In this document: in pieces, positions 23,601 to 33,867 of the stretch
Layout of the letters: every line of letters begins with the position of its first letter
How positions within the stretch are numbered: position 1 is the stretch's first letter
Assembly (NCBI GenBank): GCA_947396885.1
Contig: OX377205.1
Span: 77,286,969 to 77,350,968, forward strand
Length of the DNA stretch: 64,000 nt
Direction: 5' to 3'
Source: Heligmosomoides polygyrus polygyrus
Lineage: Eukaryota; Nematoda; Chromadorea; Rhabditida; Heligmosomidae
The notes under the pieces: model-generated
Told to the model about the DNA's origin: nothing
The model's database searches: none
The model's input: the letters and a program-made list of their open reading frames with translations, nothing else
Position numbers and translations under genes: made by a program

Positions 23601-25575
23601 CGACGAGGATCTATAACCTCATTTGTAGCACATTTTTGAGCAAACGGCTAGTGGCGACTTGCATTTACGTCTATTTGAAGACGGAAACGTGTTTCAGGTT
23701 GAATGTTTTATTCATGACGTGAAGCAAGTCAGAAATTCAAATCAAAACAAAATAAAAAGTAAAAATTAAATCAAAAATCAACAAAACTTAATAAACATAG
23801 TAAATAAAAAGTAAAGGCACTAGTTAAAAGTTCGGACTCCACCGACACGATTTCGGTCGAATAAAAAAATTTCGATGAAACTTCGTCTAGGGGGGTTATT
23901 TGGGGTGCTGATCACGAATCTGACATCCGTTTTTCACGATTCGGTCGGAGACCACTCATACCTTTAACAAGGGTGGTCCAGGCAGTGTCACCGATTTCGC
24001 TGGGCACTAGTTAAAAGTTCCGACTCCACCGACACGACTTCGGCCGAACGATTGTAGCAACGGTATGGGTGGTCTCCGACCGAATCGTTAAAAACGGATG
24101 TCAGATTCGTGATCAGCACCGCAAATAACCCCCCCTAGACGAAGTTTCAGCGAATTTTTTTTATTAAACCGAAGTCGAGTCGAACTTTTAACTAGTGCCT
24201 TTACTTTTTATTTATTATGCCTATTAAGTTTTGTTGATTTTTGATTTTATTTTTACTTTTTATTTTGTTTTGATTTGAATTTCTGACTTGCTTCACGTCA
24301 TGAATAAAACGTTCAACCTGAAACAACCTTCAACCTTCAACCTGCATTTCCGTCTTCAAATAAACGTAAATGCAAGTCGCCACTAGCCGTTCGCTGAAAA
24401 ATGTGCTAAAAATGAGATTATAGGTCCTCGTCGAAGATAGATCACAAAATGCAAAAGACCCGCCAGCGGCGGGAACCGAACCAATGATCCCAATCCTTTG
24501 GAGCGAGCACTCTACCACTGCGCCGCCGCCGCTGCTGACGGCGCTGATAGCCAAACCGCTGATTTCCGCGCAATACTGCCCCCAACGCAGATTGAGCGCG
24601 TCTAACATATGGAAGACTTCGCGGCTTCCGCCGGCCATAACTCGCTTAGGAGATCCATTTAGCAAATTTGGTCTACATATCTGTGATCACCGTCTCGAGC
24701 TCTTTCACGTGATATAGGTCTCAATCCGAATTTCCATGGGAAGCTGACGGCATTCACTGGTCAGAGACAGTCTACAAGGAGTATCACGTCTCAGTCATTC
24801 AGGTCTCAGTAAAAGTGCTGCATGGTTGGAAACGAGGACTCAAATGATGAATAACGTAGCGTCGTGTTTTTGTTAAGTTTTCACGATTTGAACACTGGCG
24901 AACATATCTACAAGGTAGTGGAACATGTAGAAGTGAGGGCACTACTACGCACAAAAGCCTGTGTTATCTCCAAGATGAGGCAGGCCCTTGAGCCGAAGGC
25001 CTGGACATCCTCCCCGAGCGCCTTGCAGCTCCAGGGCAGGACAGTCCTTAGGATGGTGGACCTGTTTCATGAGTACAACGCTTCATTAGTTTGCGGAGTT
25101 TTTTTTTTTTTTGTTGTAGTGGGGTCTTCTTCAAGGTCGGGTTTGTTTCACAGCAGGAATTTACTAACGTTTTGTATTGAAGGGAATTCATCGCCATTGT
25201 TGTTCCTTAAAAGGCTGGTTGTCGAAAGTAATCAGTATCCAGTTCAACATTGGGAAAGTAGTCCTTTTTAAAATGCAGTTTTGTTCATTGCAGCTTCGTT
25301 AAATTTTTCCACTTTGAACTAATCATCGCGGTCCTGTGCTGATATTCTGATACTACCCCACAACACTCCACAACGGTAGCAATACGCTGGCTAGTCGTGG
25401 CTGCCATATATCATTGCCGATATCCTTTCTTTAGGTGTTCAAGTCGTACGTCTGGGATCAGTGGCACTTCTACCTGCCTCAGACAATCGGCGCCTATCTT
25501 CTGTACGACTGGGCCAAGAAAAGGAACTACCAGGTCTCCCGGAAGAATCCTGCAGACTACGCCAACGATGTGTAA
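17638..25575 (+). CDS. UQCRQ: Cytochrome b-c1 complex subunit 8 (UQCRQ/QCR8), 3 exons
   Basis: Small membrane-anchored subunit of mitochondrial complex III (ubiquinol to cytochrome c electron transfer), inner mitochondrial membrane. Exons: 17638-17778 (47 codons), 21641-21721 (27), 25435-25575 (46 plus TAA). All junctions are GT-AG in phase 0, giving 120 aa. Exon 1 is the nematode-type N-terminal extension with TPFWRWLRNKLLAVDRLPVT. Exon 2 has RFALAPNEQKAFKGFLDQ, which aligns with the LSPFEQRAY region of the animal protein. Exon 3 has VFKSYVWDQWHFYLPQTIGA, a single membrane segment ending YLLYDWAK, then the family signature RKNPADYAND at the C-terminus. An AATAAA follows 46 nt after the stop. 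Both introns are about 3.8 kb and full of repeats. There is no frameshift or stop, so the gene appears functional. Family identity is confident; the exact start is likely but inferred from the TTTCAG before it. Confidence 0.92.
18782..19060. repeat. Inverted pair of tRNA-like repeats (family 2)
   Basis: Lies in UQCRQ intron 1. The left unit is on the minus strand (18782-18868; GGCGCTGGTGATGTAAAGG head, then GAGTCCCGCCTGGGC). The right unit is on the plus strand (about 18950-19060; GGTTCGAGTCCCGCCTGACGC, then TTTGATCGTAAAAAATG). Both end in a GATCGNAAxAA-like 3' motif. Same family as 19697-20047, but more diverged. Confidence 0.55.
19697..20047. repeat. Inverted pair of tRNA-like repeats (family 2), foldback
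   Basis: Arms of about 112 bp, 19697-19809 and 19937-20047, are close reverse complements around a 127-bp spacer. Each arm carries GGTGGTGTAATGGCGTAGAG, then CATTCCCGCCCG, a TTCGAGTCC B-box-like motif, and a shared end AGAAGTTTTGATCGCAAC. The head resembles a Gly-type tRNA. It lies in UQCRQ intron 1. Confidence 0.75.
20048..23276. other. Intron sequence of UQCRQ without further genes (except exon 2)
   Basis: Apart from exon 2 (21641-21721), I see no gene. Two tRNA-like pieces are present. One is on the plus strand near 22288-22350 (GGAGCAGCGGTATGG, then GGTTCCAGC). The other is on the minus strand near 22975-23036 (GTGGCGCAGAAGCAGAGG, then GGTTCGAATCCTGC). Confidence 0.45.
23277..24757. repeat. 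1.48-kb palindromic (foldback) element
   Basis: Left arm 23277-23962 and right arm 24062-24757 are near-perfect reverse complements, about 690 bp each, around a 99-bp centre. Outer ends are GAATGCCGTCAGCTTCCC and its inverse. Inner ends are GGAGACCACTCATACC and GGTATGGGTGGTCTCC. Each arm holds a tRNA-like block; in the right arm on the minus strand it reads GGCGCAGTGGTAGAGTGC and then GGTTCGGTTCCCGCC. Each arm also holds a AGTTTTGTTGATTTTTGATT-type AT-rich block. No transposase is present. It lies inside UQCRQ intron 2. The centre repeats part of the arm (CACTAGTTAAAAGTT at about 23819 and 24005), suggesting stepwise growth by nested inverted duplication. Confidence 0.9.
24758..25434. other. 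Rest of UQCRQ intron 2
   Basis: No gene or repeat recognised apart from a T-run near 25101. It ends at the CTTTAG acceptor of exon 3. Confidence 0.5.
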
Positions 25576-25620
25576 CAACACGTTAGAGATGTGAATCGAA
25601 TAGCTGTGGAAACTTAGACG

Positions 25621-25626
25621 AATAAA
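25621..25626 (+). terminator. UQCRQ polyadenylation signal
   Basis: AATAAA, 46 nt after the UQCRQ stop codon, the spacing expected of a short nematode 3' UTR. Confidence 0.8.
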
Positions 25627-27276
25627 ATAGACCTGTCCATTCCCACATCTTTGTCTATGTAAATTGTGAAGAAACGTTGATTGATCGTTCGAAAATTATG
25701 ATCATTCGAAATCATTTGATGTTTCTTTGCAACGCACAATTACTTTAGTGTTCGGTGGGTTCGAATGAAGGTCTGCTCTTGGTTCTGACACTGACAAGGG
25801 AAGGGTCTGAAGCGTATGTCTGAACGAAAAGAGCGAGTCACGTAGGAAGAATCTCCACCCTTCAATTAGTACAAAAAATGTGGTTCAGGGCGCAGTGGGT
25901 AGTGGCGTTGCTTCATGCCAGGGAGGTCGTTGTTCGGTTCTTACGCCTTGCGTTGTTGTTCCATTTCTTTTCTTTTTTGACTGGTTGAGATTTGAATAGT
26001 GCTGAAGTCTACACCATTTTCAGGCGTTTCTGCACATTTTCCAGCTGATTTCTGTGAAGAGTAACTTTCTTACGACTCGTGTATTACTGACCGGTTTTCA
26101 TCCAAAAGTCAATGAGAAAGGTAGTCAACGTAATGATGTATGAACGTTCAAGCTTGAGCTCTTTCCTCGAAGGCTCCTTGTCTAAAGGTGAACCATACTT
26201 CAGCGTGAGCAGGTGAATAAGCACCGGCGGCCATTGTTGGTGTTAGGCTTTAGAAAACCCTCGGCCGGCCTTCTATTTCCAGGGACCAGCCGCTTCATCA
26301 ACCGCTTACCGGTCAGTAACGGTACGTCCGGTTATCGTTATTACGTTGGCCGATATGGTGAATCCGCCGTGACACCGGCGGTATTGTCGATGAATCTGAC
26401 CCCAAATGACATGAAAGGTGAGGAGGGAAAGAGTGTATCGAAGCTGTTTACGTCAATTTGTGGGGTCCACACATCGTTTCACATTTTAACAATCTTTGAC
26501 GTCACATCCTAGCCTCCAAGAATCCGAGCAGAATAGTTTTCCCGAAGTCTCCATGTATTGAAGCAAACTGTGGGGAGCCTTATATGTCACTGGTGTTGAA
26601 CGTTTACAGATCATTATTTTTATTTATTTATTTATTGACGTTGTATTATGTTGATTACTATAAATTGCAGCCGGAAAAATGCGCAGAAAATAAATGAAAA
26701 TGGCATAGACGTTGGGGCCCCTCAAATCTCAACCACTCAGTTGAAATGAAAAATACAACAGCGCAGGAGAGTCGAACCCCGACCCCCCTCGCTTGTAGCA
26801 ACGCAACTATCCACTGCGGTCCGAGCTGCTTACCGGCAGAGGCATCGCGGGCGTGCAAGACCCCCGAACTCGTGAGGCGCCGATTCCATTGCAACTTCAA
26901 GGGCCCCCTAGTCATTGGGTTTAACGACTTGGCAAAAATGAAACATTTTTATACTAATTGAGGGTGGGGATTCTTCCCGTATGACTCGTTCCCCCCGTTC
27001 AGACATACGCTTCAGACCCTTCCCTTGTGTGAGACACATAAAAAAGGCTGTTTCTAAAGTGCACTTATGTCTTAGAAGGACACTGCACAAGAAGTCCAGG
27101 AATAGTAAGTGCTGCAGCGTATATCTGGCACTCTATATGTTCTGCAGTTTTAGGAGCTCGGCTTTATTCTTCACCAGCAGTACCCTACAGGTACAGTAGA
27201 GGTTTTGGATCTACAAGTGAACGGTGGAAGTCTAGGTCCCCCTCACCGCTCTAGCCTTGCATTTTTTCGAAGTTAT
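25627..27276. other. Intergenic, tRNA-like fragments only
   Basis: No coding domain seen. There is a plus-strand tRNA-like piece near 25886-25950 (AGGGCGCAGTGGGTAGTGG, then GTTCGGTTC). There is a minus-strand one near 26770-26835 (ACCGCAGTGGATAGTTGCG, then GGGTTCGACTC). These look like further SINE heads. Confidence 0.45.
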
Positions 27277-27406
27277 CCTAGTACGTCTCCAAACGTGCCT
27301 GGGATGTCAGTAGAGGTGCCTAGCACGTCGTCAAAAGTGCCTGCATGTCAGTAGACGTGCCTAGCACTTCTCCAAACGTGCCTGGCACGTCAGTAGAGGT
27401 GCCTAG
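27277..27406 (+). repeat. 21-nt minisatellite, six units
   Basis: Alternating 21-nt units of two kinds, CCTAGYACGTCTCCAAACGTG and CCTGGGATGTCAGTAGAGGTG, giving a 42-nt higher-order repeat: 27277-27318, 27319-27359 (one base short) and 27360-27401. In frame the units read PSTSPNV and PGMSVEV. The one-base loss in unit 4 breaks the frame, so this is not a working coding repeat now. Confidence 0.85.
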
Positions 27407-27714
27407 TCGAGAAGTTTTATGATTGGTTCCAGCTTCAGGGCTAGTTTTGCCCCAAAACGACGTGACATTTCATTGTTAGTAGTGAACTTATACGGCATAT
27501 CTTATGTTCTAACACTCTTCGCAAAATACTTCGAAGAAGTTGAATTCCGCTGTGAGTGAAGAGGCGCCCGTTTCACCGAGCACATAGCATTTTCGATACT
27601 AAAGGCGGCATTGTGCTCTCCTTCTCATCGAAGTTCAAGTGCGGATCGGCAGCTTCGTCGACGTTCGATTTGTCTTCTAAGTGAAGGCTGTACTATGACT
27701 CCACACTTGCATAG
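27407..27714. other. No recognisable feature
   Basis: No gene, repeat or RNA motif recognised. Confidence 0.35.
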
Positions 27715-27940
27715 TGGCAGCAGACTTCACAGGAGTCGAGAGGACGATGCTCGGCGTGAAGCGATTTACGCAAGTGAGAGAAAGTCTCCGGAGTTCTTAG
27801 CTTGTCGACGTTCGAGGATCGGAGACGCCGCCGCCTGGTCCAGGTCGTCCAAAATTAGGTGGGACGGTCACGTAATGTGCTTCGCTGACAGACGCTTCCG
27901 CGGATGTCAAGAGAATGTCAGGACGCCCATTAAGTGGTAT
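27715..27940 (+). mobile_element. RTE retrotransposon C-terminal remnant
   Basis: Matches the element at 46.1-46.3 kb block by block: GTCGAGAGGACGATGCTCGG, then GCAAGTGAGAGAAAG, AAAATTAGGTGGGACGGTCA (protein motif RWxGHVM) and AGGACGCCCA. Frames are broken. Fragment only. Confidence 0.8.
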
Positions 27941-29204
27941 GTTGAACTCAATCATTGTTGGTAGTTTACGGTGCATCTTTGCATATAAGTTTTCTTCAAC
28001 GGTATGAGATGAATTCATAAAGAATAGAATACAAGAATAGAAGAATTCAAGGACATAAGTATAACATAGGTCTGACAATGCTCATAAAGATTACCATGGC
28101 TTGGTTTCTCTCTGTCATCCATCGGCAGCAGTTTGAGGCACATTGACTCTGAGCCGGTTGACACTCAATAGTTGCACAAGAATGACGAAATCTTGTAAAA
28201 ACTCGGGAAAGCATGACCGTTCAAAACACACGCATCCACAAAGCAAATACACCTTGAAAAACACACAGGTGTGCAACTACCTCCAATGCTCCACATGAGA
28301 GCGAATGGCGTGCTATGCTGTACGGTTCGACATCTTCTGTTTGCCCGTGTCTTGCTTTTTCTGATTATTTGCTGGGCAAAGTGCTGTTGCGCTCCAGATA
28401 GCACGAGAGGAATTGGATTTCGATTGGTGTCTCATTGTTTGTATTTGATGATTTCGTATTTCATACAAGATGGACCTGAAATAGAGAAGGAGACCTCAGG
28501 ATGTTTATAGATCCGCATTACTCGTTTGGGAAGAGAAGCTGAAGACTCTTGTCATGTTCACACGTAAATGCTATCGCTAACTGTGAGTTCCCAATGGAAC
28601 TAAGCAACGACAATAAATTGTGTGGGCTGGGTTGTCTTTTAGGGTCAACCATTTTTGTGAAGGGATAAGATTTTCAGAGTCTGATGATGAGTTGAAGTCG
28701 TCAGAACATGATATCTCTGCATACAAAACTACTCGCAGTTCTAACCACCGACAGGGTTACCATGCTGAAATAGAGTTCTTGCTTTTCAGACGTTCCACTC
28801 CACGCGGCATCCTTTGTCCTAAAGCGGACGGATAACTTCCATTATTCGTAATTTCATTCATTACAACTCCGCAGTTCGAGAAAACTGTTGGGGAACGCTT
28901 TGGCAGTAATCTCATATGAATCTCAGAAGGGAATCGAGACACACCTCCACCCCCCCCCCCCCCCCCACCCGCAAGCAAAGTATTAGATGGGAAAGCCTGC
29001 TTTTAAGGTAGCGCGAGAGGAATTTGGTTTTGATTGGTGTACGATCTTTATTTCATGCATTAGTATTTCATGAAATGTGGTTCTAAAGTTGAACAGAAGG
29101 CCTGAAGAATGTTTACCAATCCAAGTTGCTCGTTCGGAACAATCTTACCTGAAAACGCCCTACACCAAGAAGGAACTTTCAATGGTTAAAATATTGCAAT
29201 ATTG
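27941..29204. other. Gene-free, with a diverged direct repeat
   Basis: A block starting GCACGAGAGGAATTGGATTT (28400) recurs as GCGCGAGAGGAATTTGGTTT (29010). Both continue for roughly 130 bp with ATTTCATxxAA and a CTCGTTxGGxA motif. A 22-base C-rich run lies near 28945-28966. No gene seen. Confidence 0.45.
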
Positions 29205-30017
29205 ACAATCACTCTGCAGAAGCGTATGGGTGCACTCGAAATTATCTTTAACTTAAGTTTGATCCGCGGTGAAGTTCCGAAAAGTGGAAAGAAGCGTTCG
29301 TCGTTCCTCTCCACAAGAAGCGTCCCTACGAAAACTCAAAGAATTATGGTCCAATCAGTATCACCTCGGTTTTCCCGAGACGTTGAAAAAACTACTCAAA
29401 GAGGCTATTGTTACCCATCTAGACAAATATTTTGTAATTCTGGTTGAGCAATTTGGGTTCCGCAAGGGCTGCTCTACTACCACTGAGATGTTTGCTGCTG
29501 CTAATGATTGGACTAGTTCTGCCGAATCCGGCATGAATGTGGACGTGATTTATCTTGACTTCGAGAAGGCCTCCGATAAGGTTCCACATTATGAACTTTT
29601 CGAGCAACTCTCCACTGTGGACCTATGTCCGGAAATAGTGCAGTGGGTTACAAACTCCATACATAATCATCTATTCAGGGCTTTGTACAACGGCCATCTT
29701 TCCAGTACTAACGATTAGAACGTAAGGTTATTTGCAGCGGGGTGCCGCAAGGCTCAGTTCTTTCTCCAATTCTTTTCACATCTACACCAGGAAATCCTTG
29801 CTCTCGTCAATTCAATGGGTGTATTGTGCAGGGCCTTTGTCGACGATCTCAAAATTTGTTGTGTTGTACCTGACCCTCTATGCACGGAAAGGATTCAAGC
29901 AGCAACAATGAAATCGTCAAATGGTCTCAACCTCATCATCTTCCTTTCGCCAAAGAAAAGCCTAAGGTACTACACCTGAGTAAGAACAACGTGCGAACCT
30001 CTTATTTTGTCGAAGGT
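29205..30017 (+). mobile_element. CR1-like non-LTR retrotransposon, left part
   Basis: Reverse transcriptase of the CR1 clade, frameshifted: IRGEVPKS, then YGPISITSVFPETLKK (one frame change), EQFGFRKGCSTTTEMFAAAN, NVDVIYLDFEKASDKVPHYE (palm motif A), then an eroded GVPQGSVLS-like block near 29742 and AFVDDLKICCVVPD near 29840, where V replaces the usual A of FADD. It is 5'-truncated and dead. The same copy resumes at 31111 after a nested insertion. Confidence 0.85.
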
Positions 30018-31110
30018 AATCAACTCGATACCAAATACCTCTCTTCATAGCTTTCATTGACTATGAGAAGACCTTTGATACAGTGCAAGTGAATGCTTTA
30101 TGGACGGCCCTTCAAGAACAAAGAGCGAATCATCAGCTTATAGAACTGCTTCGTGAAATCTACTCAAAAGCGCAGTCTGCAATTCGTGTCGGAGAAGCAG
30201 ACGTTCCAATAAGAGTTTGTCGAGGAGTCCGATAAGGTGATAGGATTTCACCAAAACTATTCACCTCTACGTTGGAGCATATTTTTCGAAAACTTACTTG
30301 GAATTGTTATGGAATATCAGTTAACGGAACTTGGCTCACCAACCTTCGCTTTGCTGACGACGTTGTTCTAATTGCAAAAACCGAGGAAGAACTGCGAACC
30401 ATGATTAACGAACTATATCAAAACTCGCTCAGTTGTGGTTTGAAAATAGGTGCCTCAAAAAACGAAGATAATGGCGACATCTGACACATCCATCACCCTC
30501 AGGGGAAAAGACGGCGAAAATGTGAAGTCTATCATATACCTGGGACAAGATATCTCACTCGAGATCCCTTCAAAGAAATCACCCGTAGGATTCGTGCAGG
30601 TTGGAGCAATTTCTGTCGATATGCAAACTTTTTAACATCGAGGACGGTGTTAAATGGGAGAGATGGGAGAGACGCCTTTTTAATATGTGTATATTGCCGT
30701 CAATGCTATACGGAGCTGAGACCTGAACTCTATCAAAGTCAGCAAAGGATAGACTTGCAGCAGCATAAAGGCGCATGGAACGTCAAATGGTTGGAGTGAG
30801 TCTTCGAGATAGAAAGCGAAACGTGTGGCTGCGAGGAATTACTAAAGTCAAAGATGTGGTTGACTGTGCCATGGACATATTGCTGGAAGACCTCTAATAC
30901 TGCAGTGGTGTCCGCCTTCCAAATGAACAGTGGGACGACCTAAATCTAGATGGCGGGATGTATTCAATAAAGTCTTTGGAACATGAAATTGGCAAGAAGA
31001 AGCAAGAACGAAAACGAAACGCGGATGGATCGATCTAATGAGATGCCGCATATGTATTGTAAAATATTGAAAGGCATATAAATAAATAAATACAAAATAA
31101 ATCAACTCGA
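30018..31110 (+). mobile_element. RTE-like retrotransposon nested in CR1, with 11-bp target duplication
   Basis: The insertion 30029-31099 is flanked by AATCAACTCGA at 30018-30028 and 31100-31110, the direct repeat expected from target-primed insertion. Inside is a 5'-truncated reverse transcriptase: AFIDYEKTFDTVQVNALWTA (motif A), IRVCRGVR followed by a stop and GDRISPKLF, then TNLRFADDVVLIAKTEEELR (motif C). A frameshifted C-terminal region follows. It ends in an AAATAAATAAATA tail. The polymerase motifs show it is a different RTE subfamily from the 42.9-46.5 kb element. Confidence 0.88.
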
Positions 31111-31979
31111 ACATGAATCGAAAGTGAAGGACCTTGGATTTATTATTACCGATATTTTAGATCTTGGCAAACATTGCAATGAAATTGCAACCTCAGCCTT
31201 GCGTAAAGTATGCAATCTCTTCAGGTGTCTTAGTACAAGAATGAACGCACGTTCCTCAAAGCTTACAAATCTATGTGCGCCCCGTTCTCGAGTACAGGAC
31301 ACCTGTATTCAGTCCCACGAAAGCGAAAAACATTGATATCCTGGGAATAGTTCATAACAGCTTCACGAGGAGACTTTTTTTTAGGTCTAGAAAATCTAGC
31401 AACCGACCAATTCCGGGTAGCATTGAGCGGCGCAAGGCGCTTGGTTTAGAGTCGCTTTTTTCAGGAACAATAAATTCGATCTTCTCATGGTATTTAAAAT
31501 CATGCACGGTCTGGTGCACCTTGGCGGAGACAGTTTCTTCACGGACAACAGCTCGATTACAAGGGCGGTGCTGTCAGTGTACATTACTCCAGGGCTACAA
31601 CCTCGGTGAGTGCCAACTTCGTTTGCCAGGCGGGAGCCGAGTACGTCAAGTTAAGCTTTGGTTCCGACTTCCCGCTAACCTTGGGAGATTCAAAAAAATG
31701 TAGCTAAATCCTTCGAACATTACAGTTGACCAAGTCGTAAAAAAATTCCATGCTCTGGCAACTTGATAGCCTGATGCTTCGTGTGCATTTATTACTAGTT
31801 TCTTCATTACTCCTGTTGGCGTTTTTAGTTTCATCCTCTCTTATAACCTTGTTTTATCTTCCGGATCCGTTGCACAGTTCCCTTTGTCAAGTCACTTTGT
31901 TCATTGGTTGCGGTGGTGGGCTCGCTCACATCGTTTACTTTACATGTGCTTGCCTGCATGTCTGAATAAATAAATAAAG
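31111..31979 (+). mobile_element. CR1-like non-LTR retrotransposon, right part
   Basis: Continues the CR1 reading: KVKDLGFIITDILDLGKHCN, then RPVLEYRTPVFSPTKAKNID and VHNSFTRRLFFRS, the usual CR1 C-terminal region. The frame is broken at least twice. It ends in a GAATAAATAAATAAA tail at about 31962-31977, the 3' end of the element. Confidence 0.85.
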
Positions 31980-33298
31980 GGCTAAATGAAAGGCATCCAA
32001 AAAGTTTAGCGAGGGCTGGTGTCATCCGCTCGCATTATTAGCTGATGAAGGCACAGTTCCCTTTTTGATTTCTTTCTGTGCTTTTTTTCTGTGTGAGGCA
32101 ACAGGAAAAGCCAAATAGTCATAGTGCGGAGCAGTGCGAATAGTAGCAGTACGAAATCTATCAATGGAAACAGAAAATTAAGCGGGAAAAGCTCGTGTGG
32201 AAAAAACTCAAAGTTTCATCAGATGAGAACAGGGATAATCACCATAATTGTTTTTTGGTTGCACGCATAGAAAGAGAGAAGCGAAAACCAGAGGTATAAC
32301 AAACACCAAAAGAAGTAGTTGGGTAGGTGAGGATGGGTTGCAGATAAGGAGGAGCAGTGGTCCGGCAACACTGCAAGTCATGTGAGGCAGAAAAGCTCCG
32401 GATACCAACTTAGTTGCTCCGTCAACTTCACCAATTCCCGTTTACAACTACATTGGGTGAACAAAATAAGGCTTCATAGAATCAACAAGGAGAACAGTGG
32501 CAATTAGCTAGCAAAAATCGAATAAAAGAGATGGGCTGAGACAAAGCGCAGACAAAGAGAAATAGCAAAATCAGCTGAGAAAAGTAGGAGCAAATGTGCG
32601 GTATAAATGAACTCAATGGAACACGAATGCATCAGAAACTTGAAACGGAAGTGAGCGTGCAACACTTATATAAACATGGCTTTTGGAAGTGTTTTTTTTT
32701 TTGGCAGCATTGAAAATAAATCTATCTTCATCAACGTTCCACGAAAAACTGAACATATCAGGTGCTCCAAGTATGCAACGAGGTATGTATATGTAGCCAT
32801 CGAGCACCACGATGAAAAAGAGAATTAAACTCCTTTTCGCGATTATTACTATTTAACTTGGGGTATTGAAAACGGCACATATTTCGACGACTTGGCTTTG
32901 ACAGAAAGGTCCTACACTTGCCTTGCTTGTTCTTCGTCAGGATTCACCTTTAAGAACGGCAAAACAATCATTAAACAATTTGTGCCTCTTGTTATATGGG
33001 TGAACTGCGTATTTACTCTCGCATTACTGGTGGCAAGGACACCAATAGCACTAGATTTTTGTGAGGACGTCTCGGTCCTTTTCAATTTTTTGACCCTTTT
33101 CAGTAAACGGACTCCAGGTATGAGAGCGGTAGTCTAATATTGAAACATAAGTCTTAAATGTACAAACAAGTTCTTCTCGAGCTGCCACTGTACTTCAGGT
33201 TTCTTCAAATCGAGGGGAGAGTTGAAAATGCTTTTTGGACTATAGAATCAATGTGATTTATACAACTAAGCGCATGAAATAAAAAAACCCCAAGATAT
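31980..33298. other. No recognisable feature
   Basis: A-rich intergenic sequence with short frames only. No motif found. Confidence 0.4.
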
Positions 33299-33867
33299 TA
33301 GGTTGTCCCATAGTTTCTTGCCGTTTTTTTCAACGATTCACTGCAGATTTCGCCGGCGGTCCATTATATAGCGCTACATTGCTTTCGAAAGTACTACAAG
33401 AATATATGTTAGTCTTATTTTCTCACTTGTCCTTTATTGATTTTTAGGCCATCAAATTGGGACGTCCGAAGGAGGATAGTTATTTTTGCCGACAGCTCCT
33501 GCTCTGCGGTTGGAGTCTTTGGGCTGGTGTCATATGTCGTTCGAAAGAGAATGTCTTGCCCTATAAAAATATGTTTCGCGTTTATTGACTTCTATTGAAT
33601 ATCAACAAAATGCCAAAAAGAGAAAAATCGTCTTCACCAACAACTCCTTCTCCTTATTCAGTCTGTCTTGCTCAGTTTTATATGACACTTGAAGGTGGAT
33701 GACTTGCTCTACCACAACGCATGATATGTTCTTCGGTCATTTAAATTTTTGCTAATTTTTAGGTCATCAAAATAGAGTACCAGGTCGACAACAATGAGCA
33801 CTTCCGGCACCTTCTTCTCTTTGCTTTCAACCAGGGCTCTAGTGCAGCTAAGGCACTAGAATCCTAG
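33299..33867 (+). mobile_element. Mariner 5' fragment (terminal repeat and helix-turn-helix)
   Basis: TTAGGTTGTCCCATAGTTTC at 33299 resembles a mariner terminal repeat. At 33763-33867 the plus strand reads VDNNEHFRHLLLFAFNQGSS followed by AAKALES and a stop, which is the Mos1-type N-terminal helix-turn-helix of mariner transposases. I could not find the catalytic domain or the matching right end downstream, so this is a 5' fragment. The family call for the HTH is good; the element's limits are uncertain. Confidence 0.6.

Noticed and set aside
28757..28978. Glycine-run protein on the minus strand
   Set aside because: The run comes from a homopolymer C tract near 28945-28966.
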